Of a DNA stretch of 64,000 nucleotides, positions 51,197 through 60,740 are shown one piece after another; the stretch's first letter is position 1; the number at the start of each line of letters is the position of its first letter. The notes under the pieces are model-generated. The model was not told the DNA's origin. It searched no databases and saw only the letters and a program-made list of their open reading frames with translations. Source of the DNA: Rhodococcus sp. 14-1411-2a (lineage in GTDB: Bacteria; Actinomycetota; Actinomycetes; Mycobacteriales; Mycobacteriaceae); the NCBI RefSeq assembly GCF_002259485.1, contig NZ_NPGA01000008.1, forward strand, positions 186,001 through 250,000. Direction: 5' to 3'. Position numbers and translations under genes: made by a program.

Positions 51197-52399
51197 GTGG
51201 CTCCCACAGGCACCTCCCCCGCCCGACCCCTGAACGGCATCGTCGTCGCGGACCTCTCCCGCGTCCTCGCCGGGCCCTACGCGACGATGCTGCTCGCCGA
51301 CATGGGTGCCGAGGTGATCAAGGTCGAAAGCCCCGGCGGCGACGACACCCGCTCGTGGATTCCGCCCGTGCGCGAGGACGGCGTCTCGACGTACTACGCC
51401 GCGATCAACCGCAACAAGAAGTCGATCGTCCTCGACTTCAAGAACGACGACGACCTCACCGTCGCCCACGCATTGACCGGTCGCGCCGACGTCGTGGTGG
51501 AGAACTTCAAGCCCGGTGGCCTGCGCCGATTCGGCCTGGACTACGACACGGTGAAAGAGCGCAACGAGGCGATCGTCTACTGCTCGATCAGCGGCTTCGG
51601 GTCCGCGGAGGGTGCATCGCTGCCCGGCTACGACCTGATCGTGCAAGCGATGTCGGGCCTGATGAGCCTGACCGGCGACCCGGACGGCCCGGCCTACCGC
51701 GCCGGCATCAGCGTCTTCGACGTCATGGCCGGACTGCACTCGACCATCGGCATCCTCGCCGCGTTGGCGCACCGGTCCGCGACCGGGGAAGGCCAGCACA
51801 TCGAAACCTCGTTGCTGGCATCGGCGATGAGCGGGCTGGTCAACCAGACCTCCGCGTACGTCGCCGGCGGGGTCACTCCGCACCGGATGGGTAACGCGCA
51901 CCCCAGCCTGTTCCCGTACGAACCGCTCCCCACCGCCGACAACGACCTGATCATCACCGCCGGCAACGACGCCCAGTTCCGCAAACTGGTCGGCGTGCTC
52001 GGCGTTCCCGAGCTCGCCGACGATCCCCGTTTCGCCAAGAACGAGGACCGCACCGAACGCCGGGAAGAGTTGCGGCCATTGCTGGTCGAACGCCTGCGTA
52101 CCGAGTCGGCGACCCATTGGTTCGACAAGCTCAACGAGGTCGGTGTCCCGAACGGCCCGATCAACACCATCGCCCAAGGGGTGCAGTACGCCGAGAAACT
52201 CGGCCTCGAACCGGTCGTCCAGGTCGGGCCACCCGGAGCAACCGTCCCCGGGGTGCGCAACCCCATCACCTTCAGCGGCTTCGCCCCCCGCTACGACCTC
52301 GCACCGCCGACACTCGGTCAGGACAGCGACGAGGTCCGCGCCTGGCTCTCCGCGGCCACCACCACCGCGCCGCCGACCACTGGACAGGGACAACGATGA
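51197..52399 (+). CDS. CaiB/BaiF-family CoA-transferase
   Basis: 400 residues from GTG 51197 with gaaagga upstream. The N-terminus reads VVADLSRVLAGPYATMLLAD and MGAEVIKVESPGGDDTR; the catalytic Asp is expected in RAGISVFDVMAGLHSTIG. It overlaps the citryl-CoA-lyase-like gene by 4 bp, so the pair should act in sequence: CoA activation of a tricarboxylate-like ring-fission product, then retro-Claisen cleavage. Confidence 0.9.
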   Translation: MAPTGTSPARPLNGIVVADLSRVLAGPYATMLLADMGAEVIKVESPGGDDTRSWIPPVREDGVSTYYAAINRNKKSIVLDFKNDDDLTVAHALTGRADVVVENFKPGGLRRFGLDYDTVKERNEAIVYCSISGFGSAEGASLPGYDLIVQAMSGLMSLTGDPDGPAYRAGISVFDVMAGLHSTIGILAALAHRSATGEGQHIETSLLASAMSGLVNQTSAYVAGGVTPHRMGNAHPSLFPYEPLPTADNDLIITAGNDAQFRKLVGVLGVPELADDPRFAKNEDRTERREELRPLLVERLRTESATHWFDKLNEVGVPNGPINTIAQGVQYAEKLGLEPVVQVGPPGATVPGVRNPITFSGFAPRYDLAPPTLGQDSDEVRAWLSAATTTAPPTTGQGQR

Positions 52400-53232
52400 G
52401 CAACGCCGACTACACACCGCGCACGGACTTCCCGACCTCTCTGGGCACATCGTCGGCCACCGAGATCAAGCTCCTCGGCCAGGACCTGGCCGGCGACCTC
52501 ATGGGCAAGGTCGGCTTCGGAGAACTCGCCTTCTGGATGGTCGCCATGCGCCGACCCACCCCCGGCGAGGTCCGCGTCTTCGAGTCCGTCCTGGTTGCAC
52601 TGACCGATCACGGGTTCACCCCGACCGCCATCGCCGCCCGCGTGACCTATCTCAGCGCCCCCGACTCATTGCAGGGAGCGCTCGCGGCCGGGCTGCTCGG
52701 CGGAGGATCGCGATTCCTCGGCGTCACCGAAGACTGCGGACAGTTCCTGGCCGATGCACTGGCAGCGCACGCCGCCGGCGGTGGAACTCTGCCGGACAGC
52801 GACGAGGGTTGGGATCAGATGGCTCTCGATGCCATTGCCCGGCAACGTAAATCAGGAAAGCACGTCCCCGGCCTGGGGCACCCCAACCACAAGGGCGGCG
52901 ATCCACGCACGCCGGTGCTGATTTCCATCGCCACCGAAGAGGGCCTGCGCGGACCGCACCTGCAGTTGTTCGAGGCCATCGGCCGGATGTCCGAGCGCGG
53001 CGTCGGACGACACCTGCCGCTCAACGGAGCCGGTGTGTGCGGGGCCGCGCTGGCGGACCTGGGCCTGCCGACCGAGATGCTGCGCGGTTTCGCGCTGCTC
53101 GCCCGATGCGCCGGCCTGATCGGACAACTCACCGAGGAACGACGCAACCCCATCGCCAACGACATCTACATGAACGTCGACCGCGGTGCGTACTACGTCG
53201 ATCCCGCCGACACCGATTCCTCCGCAACGTAA
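52396..53232 (+). CDS. Citryl-CoA lyase / citrate-synthase-fold protein
   Basis: 278 residues, much shorter than citrate synthase (~400) and matching the single-chain citryl-CoA lyase group. Active-site His are seen in VPGLGHPNHKGGDPRTP, followed by HLPLNGAGVCGAALADLG. The fold can cleave citryl-CoA-like thioesters to acetyl-CoA and a keto acid. Coupled to the CoA-transferase, it could take the place of an aldolase in the lower pathway after ring cleavage. Confidence 0.82.
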   Translation: MSNADYTPRTDFPTSLGTSSATEIKLLGQDLAGDLMGKVGFGELAFWMVAMRRPTPGEVRVFESVLVALTDHGFTPTAIAARVTYLSAPDSLQGALAAGLLGGGSRFLGVTEDCGQFLADALAAHAAGGGTLPDSDEGWDQMALDAIARQRKSGKHVPGLGHPNHKGGDPRTPVLISIATEEGLRGPHLQLFEAIGRMSERGVGRHLPLNGAGVCGAALADLGLPTEMLRGFALLARCAGLIGQLTEERRNPIANDIYMNVDRGAYYVDPADTDSSAT

Positions 53233-53280
53233 AAGCTTCACTACAGCCCATCCGCTACCTTCACCGAGGAGACTCTTTTC

Positions 53281-54141
53281 ATGGCGACACTGGCGGCAGT
53301 GCTCGGCACTACCCATCACCCGTTCTATTACAAAGCCACCACCGGCCCGGTGGAGGAACAGCCCCCGTTCGCGGCGGAGTGGAAGCGAAAGGTCGAGGCC
53401 TACCGCGAGACACTGACCGCGGCGAAGCCGGACATCCTGGTGATGGTCGGAGCCGACCACTTCCACCAGTTCTTCCTCGACAACTACCCGACCTTCCTCA
53501 TCGGGAAAGCGCCGCGCTACGACGCCACCTTCTACAACGAAGAACGCGAATTCGGCATCCCCAAATATGTTCTGGAGGGCCACGAAGAGCTCTCCGGTTT
53601 CCTGCTCCAAGGGCTGATGGACCGCGGGTTCGACTTCTCGTTCAGCAACGAACTCAAGATCGATCACTCGATCATCTGCCCGATCATCACCACTCGCCCC
53701 GAGGCCGACCTACCGGTGGTGCCGATCTACACCAACATCTTCGCCCCGCCGCTCCCGTCGCCGAAACGGTTCTGGGATCTCGGCCGCGCGATCCGCGAGG
53801 TCATCGACGAGTACCCCTCCGATCAGCGGATCGCGGCCATCGGCAGTGGGCATCTGTCCCTCGAACTCGGCGGACCACGTCAATTCGGTGAACACGGACC
53901 CGATCCCGAATTCGACGCCAACGCCATCCGCTGGCTCTCCGAAGGCAACATCGAGGCCATCCTCGACAACGTCACCCTCGAGACCCTCGCAGGTCACGGA
54001 AACGCCACCCACGGTTTCATGGACCTGATCTTGATGATGGGCATCGCCGGACCCGAAAAGGCCGCGTACGTAGACAATTTCGATCTCTATCACACGATGG
54101 AGGCCTACTTCACCTGGTACCCGAACGGAGATCCGGCATGA
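53281..54141 (+). CDS. Extradiol ring-cleavage dioxygenase, LigB-type catalytic subunit
   Basis: 286 residues from ATG 53281, gaggag upstream. Type II extradiol iron ligands fit His in GTTHHPFYYK and His in VGADHFHQFF; a further His in GSGHLSLELGG is the likely acid/base. These are the features of protocatechuate 4,5- and gallate-type dioxygenases. It overlaps the LigA-like gene by 4 bp, so the enzyme is an alpha-beta heteromer. Substrate expected: a catechol-like diol with a carboxylate or amino side group. Confidence 0.88.
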   Translation: MATLAAVLGTTHHPFYYKATTGPVEEQPPFAAEWKRKVEAYRETLTAAKPDILVMVGADHFHQFFLDNYPTFLIGKAPRYDATFYNEEREFGIPKYVLEGHEELSGFLLQGLMDRGFDFSFSNELKIDHSIICPIITTRPEADLPVVPIYTNIFAPPLPSPKRFWDLGRAIREVIDEYPSDQRIAAIGSGHLSLELGGPRQFGEHGPDPEFDANAIRWLSEGNIEAILDNVTLETLAGHGNATHGFMDLILMMGIAGPEKAAYVDNFDLYHTMEAYFTWYPNGDPA

Positions 54142-54503
54142 GCAAGTACTACGTCGACAAGTTCCTGTTCACCGTCGACCGCGACCCCGACTACCTCGAC
54201 GCCTACGCCAAGGACCCGAAAGAGTTCGTCGGCCGCTGGGAGGAGGAAATCGGGCCCAAGCTCTCCGACAGTGAACGCACCACCGTCTATGCGCTCACCG
54301 ACGAAGAGCGCGAGGCTCTGATCAACCACGACTACGTGGCACTGTTCGAGATGGGCGCACACTTCTTCCTCAACCTCACGCTGTTCATCGCGATCTACGA
54401 CGAAACCTGGGCACTCGAGAAGGGCCCACTGTCCTTCCAACGCGAATTCGGCGCTCAGCTCCAGCACTGGCTCGGCAAGCCGTATCCCTCGGTCGCGACC
54501 TGA
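54138..54503 (+). CDS. LigA-type small subunit of extradiol dioxygenase
   Basis: 121 residues. Helical LigA-type sequence with YLDAYAKDPKEFVGRW, LTDEEREALINHDYVALFEMG and HFFLNLTLFIAIYDE. In LigAB this subunit caps the active site of LigB. It is the last gene before two strong hairpins, which probably end the 47029-54503 transcript. Confidence 0.85.
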   Translation: MSKYYVDKFLFTVDRDPDYLDAYAKDPKEFVGRWEEEIGPKLSDSERTTVYALTDEEREALINHDYVALFEMGAHFFLNLTLFIAIYDETWALEKGPLSFQREFGAQLQHWLGKPYPSVAT

Positions 54504-54512
54504 GTGCAGATC

Positions 54513-54583
54513 TTCTACTGGCCGACCGACCGGCCGAGTAGAACAGCCGGGCCCGGGGTGACCGTACGCGCGTGCCACCCCGG
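54513..54583. terminator. Two hairpins after the LigA-like gene
   Basis: Hairpin 1: TTCTACTGGCCG (54513-54524) with CGGCC-g-AGTAGAA (54531-54543). Hairpin 2: CCGGGGTG (54553-54560) with CACCCCGG (54576-54583). Both lie in the 124-bp gap before the LeuD-like gene. They suggest that the catabolic transcript ends or is attenuated here and that leuD-like/PucR form a second, weaker unit. Confidence 0.55.
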
Positions 54584-54627
54584 TCCCGGCAACCCAACTC
54601 CGCGCAGCACCGGAGGTGCACCAACCC

Positions 54628-55218
54628 ATGCAGGCCTTCACCACCGTCACCGGAATCGCTGCGCCCCTGCGGCGTAGCGGAGTCGACACCGACCAGATCT
54701 GCCCCTCGGAATACATGAGGCGCGTCACTCGCACCGGCTACGACGACGCACTGTTCGCCAGCTGGCGGGCCGACCCGGACTTCATTCTGAACCGTCCGCC
54801 GTTCGACACCGGACAGATTTTGGTGACCGGACCCGATTTCGGGATCGGATCCTCCCGCGAACACGCAGTATGGGCGTTGTGGGACTTCGGCTTTCGCGTC
54901 GCCGTATCATCGCGGTTCGCCGACATCTTCCGATCCAACGCCGGCGAAGCCGGCCTGCTCGCCGCCGAGGTCGCCCAACCCGACGTCGAACTGCTGTGGA
55001 AACACATCGACTCGCACCCCGGTGAGAACATGACCGTCGACCTGCACACCTGCACCATCACCGCCGGTACCCTGACCGTGCCGTTCGGCATCGATCCCAC
55101 CACCCGCAGAAAGCTTCTCGACGGGCTCGACGACATCGCCTCGACGCTCCAGTACGACGCCGACATCGCCGACTTCGAGCGTCGCCGACCTTCCAGAATG
55201 CCCCGAACCACCGCATGA
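54628..55218 (+). CDS. LeuD-like (aconitase swivel-domain) small subunit
   Basis: 196 residues from ATG 54628, with ggaggt 10 bp upstream. Matches the 3-isopropylmalate dehydratase small subunit: [33 protein letters not shown] and [18 protein letters not shown]. The catalytic Ser is in GSSREHA. No large subunit (LeuC-like) is present in the window, so it either pairs with one elsewhere or works on a different partner. In this operon it may hydrate an oxalomesaconate-like acid. Confidence 0.87.
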   Translation: MQAFTTVTGIAAPLRRSGVDTDQICPSEYMRRVTRTGYDDALFASWRADPDFILNRPPFDTGQILVTGPDFGIGSSREHAVWALWDFGFRVAVSSRFADIFRSNAGEAGLLAAEVAQPDVELLWKHIDSHPGENMTVDLHTCTITAGTLTVPFGIDPTTRRKLLDGLDDIASTLQYDADIADFERRRPSRMPRTTA

Positions 55219-55234
55219 ACATCGAGCTGGGGCC

Positions 55235-56431
55235 GTGGTGACCGGCGCACCCGACGTGGCCGGGTCGGGGTGGCTGCGCAACCTGGTGCCCATCGACCCG
55301 CAGACCCCCGCGCCGGCCAGTACCGCGGCCACCATCGCCGATGCCGCAGAACGCATCGGCAGCGGTCCGGTCGCGTGGGCCTGCGAGGTGGGTTCGGCGA
55401 TGGCGACCACCATCGTCGAGGAGATCCCCGAGATCGGCGGCGGTACCGAACAACTCGACACACTGCGGATGGGGACCGAATCGTCAGCCATCCGCGCTCT
55501 GTTGCGGATCGCCGAGCTCGACGATGCCATGCCGGCCATCACCGACGAAGCGCTGCGCGGGGACCGTGAATTCGTCCGCCGCGGAGTCGCCCTCGACCGA
55601 GTGCTGCGCGGTGTCCGCCTCGGTCATGCAGCCCTCTCGCGCGCCTTCATGGCCGCCTGCACCCGCTACGTCGACGCTGAGCAGCGCGTGCCGCAGATGC
55701 AACGCATCTCCGAGCTGCTCTTCGACTACATCGACGAATTCTCTGGGGCCATGGCCACCGAGTACGTCGCCGAACGCGACCGATGGATGGCCAGCGCCGC
55801 GGCCACCCGCGCCGAAGCGGTGCGCGCGATCCTCGCCGGCGAACTCGACGACGCAGCCGCCGCCACCGCGGCACTGGATTACGACGTCAGCGTCGAGCAC
55901 ATCGCGCTGACCCTGTGGTTCGAGCCGGCGCGCCGCCGCGCCGACACGACCGACCTGCACGCTGCCGCCCACGACGCGCTCACTGCAGCCGGCGCCACGC
56001 AGCGGCTCGTGCTTCCCGTCGGTGCCGCCAACGTCTGGGCCTGGGGCGGGCGCCGCCGCTTTCCGATCACCCTCCCCCTCGTCGACCATCGACCCTCCAC
56101 CCGAGACATTCGCGTAGCAGTCGGTGCCCGTGGAACCGGGTTGGCAGGCTTCCAGCGCTCTCACCACGACGCGGCCATGGCCGAACGCTCGGCCCGCATG
56201 GCGCAGCGCCCGACGCCGCTCACCTTTTACACCGAAGTAGCCGTACCGGCCATGCTGACCCAAAACATAGACGCAGCAAGCGCTTTCGTTGTCCGGGAAA
56301 CATCAACGTCCCCGCACTGGGGCGGGGATTCAGCGAAATGGCGGAGGTCGGCGACTCTCCGCTGTCTGACACATAGTGCACCACCGCATCAATGGGCTCC
56401 TGCGACTCCATTGCAACGGCCAATGTTTTGA
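55235..56431 (+). pseudogene. PucR/CdaR-type regulator lacking its C-terminal HTH
   Basis: 398 residues from GTG 55235. The N-terminal and GGDEF-like middle parts fit PucR-family activators (ALRGDREFVRRGVALDRVL, GHAALSRAFMAACTRYV, VRAILAGELDD). After TQNIDAASAFVVRE (about 56,300) the expected helix-turn-helix is missing. Instead the frame runs into unrelated sequence to a stop at 56431. GC also drops from here on. The gene is therefore probably truncated by a recombination junction and inactive as a DNA-binding activator. Confidence 0.65.
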
Positions 56432-56820
56432 GTGACTAACGAACCCACACTAAGTTCGAGCCGCGAGGCACCCTCCGGGTAGCCCGCATCGCCACACGAT
56501 GGAGCCGCAGACTGGCGAGAGGGGCGTACCGAGGTCCGATCTGCCAGGGCCTCCCTCCCTGACACTCTTGGCAGAGCCAGACCGGCCCCCGGAGTGTCGT
56601 CGGCACCCTCGGCAAACACTCGTTTAACATCCCTGGTAGCCTGAATCATCTTTTCTACGGTGGCAAGGAGCTGGCGAGTGGAAGGTCTCAAAGGTCGAGC
56701 ACGTAGCATCGCTTGCAACGGACGCCCCAGCTCAGAGCGCCGACACAGCCAAACTGACGCCACGCGAAGAGAACGAGAGCGGTCCCGACCCATGCCCACA
56801 AGCGAATCGACAGCACACGC
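56432..56820. other. Gene-free junction region
   Basis: 389 bp without a supported gene. It follows the PucR truncation point and precedes low-GC accessory genes. Just upstream, 56311-56328 contains CCCCGC-ACTGGG-GCGGGG, a hairpin near the break. Possible insertion-sequence remnant, but no transposase reading frame could be recognised. Confidence 0.4.
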
Positions 56821-57018
56821 ATGAGCAAGCTTGCTCGAGCCAAGACCGGCAAATTGAAGTTCATTGCCGGCGGCAAGCACAGCGACGCCCAGAAGCGGCT
56901 CATTGAGCGTGTGGCTAAGGACGGGTCGAAGGGCTCCATTGTCATCAAGACCGGCGGAGGGGGCGTGGTCTCCGAGAAAATGTCTAGACACCTCAAGCCA
57001 GCCCACACCACTCAGTAG
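56821..57018 (+). CDS. Hypothetical small basic protein (65 aa)
   Basis: ATG 56821, no clear RBS. Lys/Arg-rich (LARAKTGKLKF, DAQKRLIERVAKDGSKG) with a C-terminal glycine run (KTGGGG). It ends 6 bp before the next gene, which makes co-transcription plausible. No family recognised; it could also be a chance frame. Confidence 0.35.
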   Translation: MSKLARAKTGKLKFIAGGKHSDAQKRLIERVAKDGSKGSIVIKTGGGGVVSEKMSRHLKPAHTTQ

Positions 57019-57024
57019 TCGTGT

Positions 57025-58452
57025 ATGCAGCTGCCTGAAGGCTCCCAAAACTGGGCAGATTTAGCCAGACTTGGCCGGTACTTTCTAGACCTGGTCGAGG
57101 ATCCGTCTTGGGTTCAGAGACGAGTAACGGTGATCGATTTCGTGGATCTGCAGCGAGCCCGCAGATCCGTCTCGATGACTATTTCAGGTCCGGAGCTTCT
57201 CCGCCGGGCACGCAAGCACCAAATCTCGATCGCAAACGGAATTTTCATCCCCCTGGAACTGATGCCAAAAGGACTCTTGGTCGACTTCAGTATCCGAGAT
57301 GGGAACGGAGCCGCGATTCCGCTCGTAACGAGCTCGCGCGACTCTGTTGCTGCACAGGCACTCATTCTTGCATGCGCGGAGAAGAGCGGTATTGATCCGA
57401 TGGAGTTCTCCAGTACTGCTATTGACAAAGTGTATAACATTGCACATTCGTTCCCCACCGACGACATCGTGCAAGCAGTCAGTAGTGGAATTAATAATGA
57501 TAGCCTGAAGAAGCTCTGGGGAATCCAGACAGGACAGTCGAGCAGTGCCCTCCAGGTCGAGACGTGGGACCGAGCGTTCGGTGATCCAAAATTCCGACAG
57601 TTTATGGCGACCTTTACCTTACAATTCATGCCTATCGTCTTTGTTACTTCCGGTTCACTAGATACGGATTTTATACTAAAAACAAGTATCACTGACAGCG
57701 AGCCCGTACTGGGGCAGAGATCGATCAAGGAAAGACTTGCCATTGATGGTGTATTGATTCAATACACCGCAACTAATAGCGGACTAGCCCAGCGAGAACA
57801 TATTCGACTGAATGCCCCTGAGGGCACATTTGCGACCGAACCAATTGTCACACAAGGGCTATCGGGTACAGAGGAAGCGTCGGGCACTCTTCGCCCGTCG
57901 AACTCCATACATCAGATGACCACTCGCTCTGCCGCGACACTGTACCTCAATTCTGAATCCTCTGACGTTTATAATCTTTACCTAGAGCTAAGGCCGACCA
58001 CGCGCTCATTTCTAATACCATCTTTCATCTCCGTCGCTTCAGCCATGCTCATCCTCACTCTCGGAGTAATCCTGCATGCATCGGACGGCCGACTCAACAA
58101 TATTGCTACCGCTACATCGGGTTCAACTGTGGCGTTGCTTCTAATTATACCTTCTTTGGTCTCAGCTTATTTCGCGCAGCCAGGGGAACATGAGGTGCGC
58201 GCCAGCTTGCTGGCCGTTCCTAGATTCGTCGTCGGCATGTCCGCCTTCTTCACCACGATGGCAACAGTGCCGATTTTCGTCAATATGAGCGGTCGTGTAA
58301 TCGCCCTTACATGGCTTACAGCCTCGATTGTATGCGTCTTGACTCTGATCTATTTGATTGTCGTCAGACACAATATCAATAAAGCTATTCGAGAGGTCGA
58401 CCTCATTTCTGGCCTTACCGTAGAGTCGCAGACTTTTGAGCTCGAAGACTGA
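57025..58452 (+). CDS. Hypothetical membrane protein, horizontally acquired
   Basis: 475 residues from ATG 57025. The first ~330 residues are soluble (SGPELLRRARKHQISIANG, IPLELMPKGLLVDFSI) and of no recognised family. The C-terminal 140 residues have four membrane segments (ISVASAMLILTLGVIL, ATSGSTVALLLIIPSLVSA, FVVGMSAFFTTMATVPIF, LTWLTASIVCVLTLIYLIV) and a short charged tail. Base composition is clearly AT-richer than the flanking chromosome. It converges on the ABC-3C operon and may belong to the same island; a sensor or effector role in defence is only a guess. Confidence 0.7.
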   Translation: MQLPEGSQNWADLARLGRYFLDLVEDPSWVQRRVTVIDFVDLQRARRSVSMTISGPELLRRARKHQISIANGIFIPLELMPKGLLVDFSIRDGNGAAIPLVTSSRDSVAAQALILACAEKSGIDPMEFSSTAIDKVYNIAHSFPTDDIVQAVSSGINNDSLKKLWGIQTGQSSSALQVETWDRAFGDPKFRQFMATFTLQFMPIVFVTSGSLDTDFILKTSITDSEPVLGQRSIKERLAIDGVLIQYTATNSGLAQREHIRLNAPEGTFATEPIVTQGLSGTEEASGTLRPSNSIHQMTTRSAATLYLNSESSDVYNLYLELRPTTRSFLIPSFISVASAMLILTLGVILHASDGRLNNIATATSGSTVALLLIIPSLVSAYFAQPGEHEVRASLLAVPRFVVGMSAFFTTMATVPIFVNMSGRVIALTWLTASIVCVLTLIYLIVVRHNINKAIREVDLISGLTVESQTFELED

Positions 58453-58906
58453 CCCCTGCAATCCAGACACCTTATCGCGTTACCTACCAAAAGTCGCACA
58501 TTAGGGGACTATGTTGAATGCGGGCGAAATAGGGTGGCACTCACCGATGCCCACCGGAACCCATCAAGCAGATTCGACTGGCGTCCCTCGCCGACCTCAT
58601 AGAGCAATGCGATCTAATGGCGTGGCCAAACAGAAGTGGTGGCGTCTGAGCACCGTTGACACACCGCGGCACTACTGAGCCATGATCGAAAGATCGCTTG
58701 CCGACGACTGTCGCGAACTCCCCCTCACTCCCTGTTTTTAATCAAGCGAGCAGCCATAAACTCAACACAACAATGGACGCGGGAACGAAGCGCGGAGACT
58801 CACATCGATCTCAAACAAAGCCTTTGAGTAGCTTCGAATCCGACAAAGAATCCGCACACGCCAGAAATAGTAAATGCTGAAATGTGGCCCAGACCTAAAA
58901 ACCTGT
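58453..58906. other. Gene-free gap between convergent genes
   Basis: 454 bp of mixed composition between the membrane protein and the end of the ABC-3C ATPase gene. A 60-codon frame at 58698-58880 has no RBS and no protein-like bias. No repeats or RNA genes were recognised. Confidence 0.5.
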
Positions 58907-60739
58907 CTAGGGCACTGGGAAGAATCCATACCGTCCAGTTTCGGAGGCAGTAAACACTATGTCCATTGTCTGATCGTCAAGCGCTTCAGGTGGATCCGTA
59001 TTCTCCATGACGATGACCTGTCCCGTGGAATTATGCTGCAGGTCTCGATAAAATGCGGCTACGACGTCACGCGGCGGCTCTCCTACATCTACCTGGGGCT
59101 GATCTGGAGGTCGGTAGGTTACGAGCGGACTGTCGAGTACAACAAATCCCGGATGCGCGATTACTCGATCGGAACAATACTGCGCAAGCGCAAGAGTGAA
59201 GGCACCATGCAAAATTGCGCGAACTCCCTTGCCGTGGGCTGATCGCATCTGATCACCAGCAATAATGTCCTGCACGGATGCGTCGTAACGAACCTCGGTG
59301 GGTTTTGGGTAGCCCCATGACTTGAGACGATCTACCAATTCGCGCGAAAATTCGCGCTGAGCCCGCAGGCTGACTGATGTTGACACAGCGGCTGTTTCCG
59401 CAGTCGATTCATCGAGGACAACGAGCTTCATCTTTTCGAGAGATTCAATTTGATCATACAATCCCAACGAGCGCTCGACGTCGCTTCGCTTACGGATGTA
59501 CTCGTTCAGCGCCGAATTATCAACGGCCAAGGTGCGCTCGTCATCTGCTAACCGAGACCTCAATCTCGATTGCTCCGCTGACGACAGGCGAGCAAGTTCC
59601 TTAAGTTCTTTTCGACGTACTACGAGGTCGTCGATGGTCGATTGCAGATCATCTGACAACGCGCGGGTACGACGTGACTGTTCATCGATCGCTGAACCAA
59701 AATTTGTTGCTTCCCCGTTACAATCAGTGTTGTAGTGTTGGTCCTCGGCCTCCGCGCCACAAAATACACAGGTTCCGACCGCGAAATAGCCCAGCAAGTT
59801 TCCCGCCTCCCGCACAGTATCTAGACGCGCGAGGTCCGACAAATACTTTCGGTGCAATAAGAAAAATCGATTCTGCAGCGCGAATGTGTCGCCCCACTCG
59901 ACTTCAAGCTTAGAAAACTGATCCTGTTGTGATCGGAGTTCACTATTAACCGTCGCGCGTCTCTCAAGTAGACCGCCGATGGATGCGCTCTGCTGCTCAA
60001 TTGTCGAGTTCAACCGGGCGAGCTGGTCCCGCAATATTGTGGCCTCCGGCGCGTCGGCTAGCGCCGCTTCTAGGTTCGCCAGCATGCGGTCTATCACCTC
60101 AATTTTTGCTGCACTCACCTTCGCTACGTCAGATTTCGACTCGACTTCCACCAGATCAGAATCGTCAGAATCCTGTAAGAACATCTTGAGAACCGATACC
60201 TCCTTGGTCCTCGTGACGTAGTTTCCCGTCAAAGCCGGCGGTGTGTCAGCCTGCATCTGTGTCTCATCGACCACACATAAGTTGACCACGTTCCGAAAGC
60301 TCAGACTGTCAGTCGCATTGCGTAGATTTTTTCGAACCCGGCGCCCATCAAGTCCTATGCACGCAAGGAAGAATCGCGAGATGTTGGTCTCGGACGCGAC
60401 ATTATGCTTTGGAGTCAAAGTCTCATCTGGCGGGGCGAGCGGGCCACTTCGGATGTCTGACCTGTAGAGGCCGAAGTTTCCACCGTCCACCGATCGAGTC
60501 AGAGTCACAAGACGCTCATCAGGCATTTGAACGCCAAGCAACACCGTAGAATAATTTTGCCGCTCTGGTATTTCCTTTAACGCGTTAGCACCCATCATAA
60601 AATCCAAGGCATCAACTATGAAGGACTTCCCTGTATCGGAAGGCCCACGGACCAACGTCACCGCAGGCCCGAACACCACCCGTGCGGGCTCCACCGTTGC
60701 GCCGATGAAGGTCAGATGGGTGAGTCTGATCTGCGACAT
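58907..60739 (-). CDS. ABC-3C system SMC/Rad50-like ATPase
   Basis: 610 residues from ATG 60739, one base after the stop of the middle-component gene. Walker A is GPSDTGKSFIVDALDFMMG near the N-terminus; two coiled-coil arms (about 200-300 and 380-460) flank a Cys pair motif CVFCGAEAEDQHYNTDC that resembles a zinc hook. The C-terminal Walker B-like stretch is GFVVLDSPLVTYRPPD. This is the ABC ATPase of predicted ABC-three-component conflict systems. It probably senses invading DNA or its ends and switches on the nuclease encoded upstream. Confidence 0.82.
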   Translation of the reverse strand: MSQIRLTHLTFIGATVEPARVVFGPAVTLVRGPSDTGKSFIVDALDFMMGANALKEIPERQNYSTVLLGVQMPDERLVTLTRSVDGGNFGLYRSDIRSGPLAPPDETLTPKHNVASETNISRFFLACIGLDGRRVRKNLRNATDSLSFRNVVNLCVVDETQMQADTPPALTGNYVTRTKEVSVLKMFLQDSDDSDLVEVESKSDVAKVSAAKIEVIDRMLANLEAALADAPEATILRDQLARLNSTIEQQSASIGGLLERRATVNSELRSQQDQFSKLEVEWGDTFALQNRFFLLHRKYLSDLARLDTVREAGNLLGYFAVGTCVFCGAEAEDQHYNTDCNGEATNFGSAIDEQSRRTRALSDDLQSTIDDLVVRRKELKELARLSSAEQSRLRSRLADDERTLAVDNSALNEYIRKRSDVERSLGLYDQIESLEKMKLVVLDESTAETAAVSTSVSLRAQREFSRELVDRLKSWGYPKPTEVRYDASVQDIIAGDQMRSAHGKGVRAILHGAFTLALAQYCSDRVIAHPGFVVLDSPLVTYRPPDQPQVDVGEPPRDVVAAFYRDLQHNSTGQVIVMENTDPPEALDDQTMDIVFTASETGRYGFFPVP

Positions 60740-60740
60740 C

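Noticed and set aside
49798-51240. 480-codon minus-strand frame opposite the amidohydrolase
   Set aside because: Shadow frame of Gly/Asp/Val-rich composition without RBS or domains.
56281-56376. Terminal inverted repeat of an insertion sequence
   Set aside because: The hairpin and broken PucR gene are suggestive, but no transposase remnant, matching second end or target duplication was found.
58698-58880. 60-codon small gene between convergent genes
   Set aside because: No RBS, Ser/Lys/Asn-rich random-looking sequence and no operon context.
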